Shown one piece after another: positions 6,244 through 6,660 of a stretch of DNA of 6,660 nucleotides. The notes below the pieces were generated by a model. That model ran no database searches, was not told the DNA's origin, and saw only the letters and a list, made by a program, of their open reading frames with translations. A program made the position numbers and the translations under genes. Source of the DNA: Brevundimonas sp. (GTDB lineage Bacteria; Pseudomonadota; Alphaproteobacteria; Caulobacterales; Caulobacteraceae). How positions within the stretch are numbered: the first letter of the stretch is position 1; each line of letters starts with the position of its first letter. The stretch is from positions 1 to 6,660 of the forward strand of contig JALAGW010000230.1 of assembly GCA_022712235.1 (NCBI GenBank), in the 5' to 3' direction.

Positions 6244-6390
6244 TCAGGTGTCGTCCCCTGTGGACGCAGGCGCCCCGTCGTCGTCACCTTCATCGCGACT
6301 GGGCGTGACTGGCTTGCGCCTGCTCCGTCTTATGGCGACGACGGCGATAGCGGTGAACACAACACCAAGACCGAAGAGAACGAAGTTCAT
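6244..6390 (-). CDS. small single-pass membrane protein, 48 residues
   Basis: The protein starts MNFVLFGLGVVFTAIAVVAI (one transmembrane helix, residues 2-20), continues with the basic cluster RRSRRK (21-26), and ends with an acidic tail DEGDDDGAPASTGDD (33-47). The ATG at 6390 has a good ribosome site, GGAGA seven bases upstream. Basic residues directly after the helix predict an outside N-terminus and a cytosolic charged tail. I recognise no family. Hydrophobic helix, basic anchor and acidic tail in sequence, plus the ribosome site, argue that it is real. It lies 171 bases upstream of the PNPOx-like gene on the same strand, with that gene's own promoter in between. A function cannot be assigned; small stress-induced membrane proteins of this shape are common in bacteria. 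Confidence 0.7.
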   Translation of the reverse strand: MNFVLFGLGVVFTAIAVVAIRRSRRKPVTPSRDEGDDDGAPASTGDDT

Positions 6391-6497
6391 CGGTCATCTC
6401 CAGAACGAAACGGGAGTTGGATGAGCATCCTCCCCCGTTTGCGAGTGAGTGGACTTGCGAGCCTGATCGGCAGGAATACGGTCCGTCATTAGGGATG

Positions 6498-6523
6498 AGC
6501 GTCGATCGTCATCCTGACGTTCC
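6498..6523 (-). promoter_or_regulatory. possible EcfG-like promoter upstream of the small membrane protein
   Basis: Minus strand GGAAC (6523-6519), a 17-base spacer and CGCT (6501-6498): a perfect -35 box and one mismatch from CGTT, in the 199-base spacer upstream of the 48-residue gene. The implied leader is about 100 bases. GGAAC occurs by chance several times in a window this size, so this is suggestive only. I see no other feature in 6391-6589 apart from a 31-codon open frame (6394-6489). Confidence 0.25.
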
Positions 6524-6589
6524 GAACTGAGCGGATGGATGCCCGTATGCGTCCCGGAACCAGCGACGACCGCCTGACGTGTGCCGTTC

Positions 6590-6660
6590 TCATCCCAACG
6601 CAACAATACCTTGGGCGAGGACGCCAAGGCTTACCAGAGTGAAGATGGCGGTGGCGCAAA
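6590..6660 (-). CDS. C-terminal end of a probable membrane protein (partial)
   Basis: Reading in from the right edge on the minus strand, one frame gives CATAIFTLVSLGVLAQGIVA then LG and a TGA stop (6590-6592). These 22 residues form an uninterrupted hydrophobic stretch, and most early codons end in C, as real genes here do. It is therefore likely the last transmembrane helix of a protein whose start lies beyond the window. Too little is visible to name a family. Confidence 0.4.
   Translation of the reverse strand, partial: CATAIFTLVSLGVLAQGIVALG

Noticed and set aside
6394..6627. 77-codon minus-strand open frame starting at TTG
   Set aside because: No ribosome site, hydrophilic low-bias sequence, and its first part overlaps the hydrophobic frame at 6590-6660, which looks more like coding sequence.

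Overview
The window reads as a piece of chromosome from a GC-rich alphaproteobacterium, most likely Caulobacterales (Brevundimonas/Caulobacter-like). The grounds are strong C/G bias at third codon positions, DUF6894 and DUF4142 proteins, a TPR membrane protein of a type I associate with Caulobacterales/Sphingomonadales, and promoter-like sequences fitting the Caulobacter housekeeping sigma-73 and alphaproteobacterial EcfG consensus. The genus is inference. I see no tRNA, rRNA, insertion sequence, CRISPR array or phage gene.

Layout. The left edge holds the start of a DUF4142 lipoprotein gene on the minus strand (1-483, cut off by the window). A 233-base spacer with a dyad element follows, then a 71-residue DUF6894 protein on the plus strand (717-932). 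A 206-base spacer with a second, related dyad (1078-1099) separates it from the best-identified gene, a fosmidomycin-resistance-type MFS efflux protein (fsr, minus, 1139-2422). It is divergent, across 77 bases, from a cupin/AraC-type regulator (2500-3339, plus), so the two look like a regulator and its target pump. The regulator runs head-on into a 642-codon single-pass TPR membrane protein (minus, 3336-5264), and the two stop codons share one CTAG. Upstream lies about 300 bases of unassigned DNA holding an open frame that overlaps the TPR start. Then come a pyridoxamine-5'-phosphate-oxidase-like general stress protein (5572-6072, minus) with a good EcfG-type promoter, an unlisted 48-residue membrane protein with an acidic tail (6244-6390, minus), and at the right edge the hydrophobic C-terminus of another minus-strand protein.

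Together, the DUF4142 and PNPOx-like genes, and less certainly DUF6894 and the small membrane protein, resemble members of the alphaproteobacterial general stress response. The fsr/araC pair is a separate efflux module. Nothing here is a clear new multi-gene system. The least explained signals are the two dyads with a near-identical 8-base loop and a compensatory stem change, the open frame overlapping the TPR start, and the small membrane protein.
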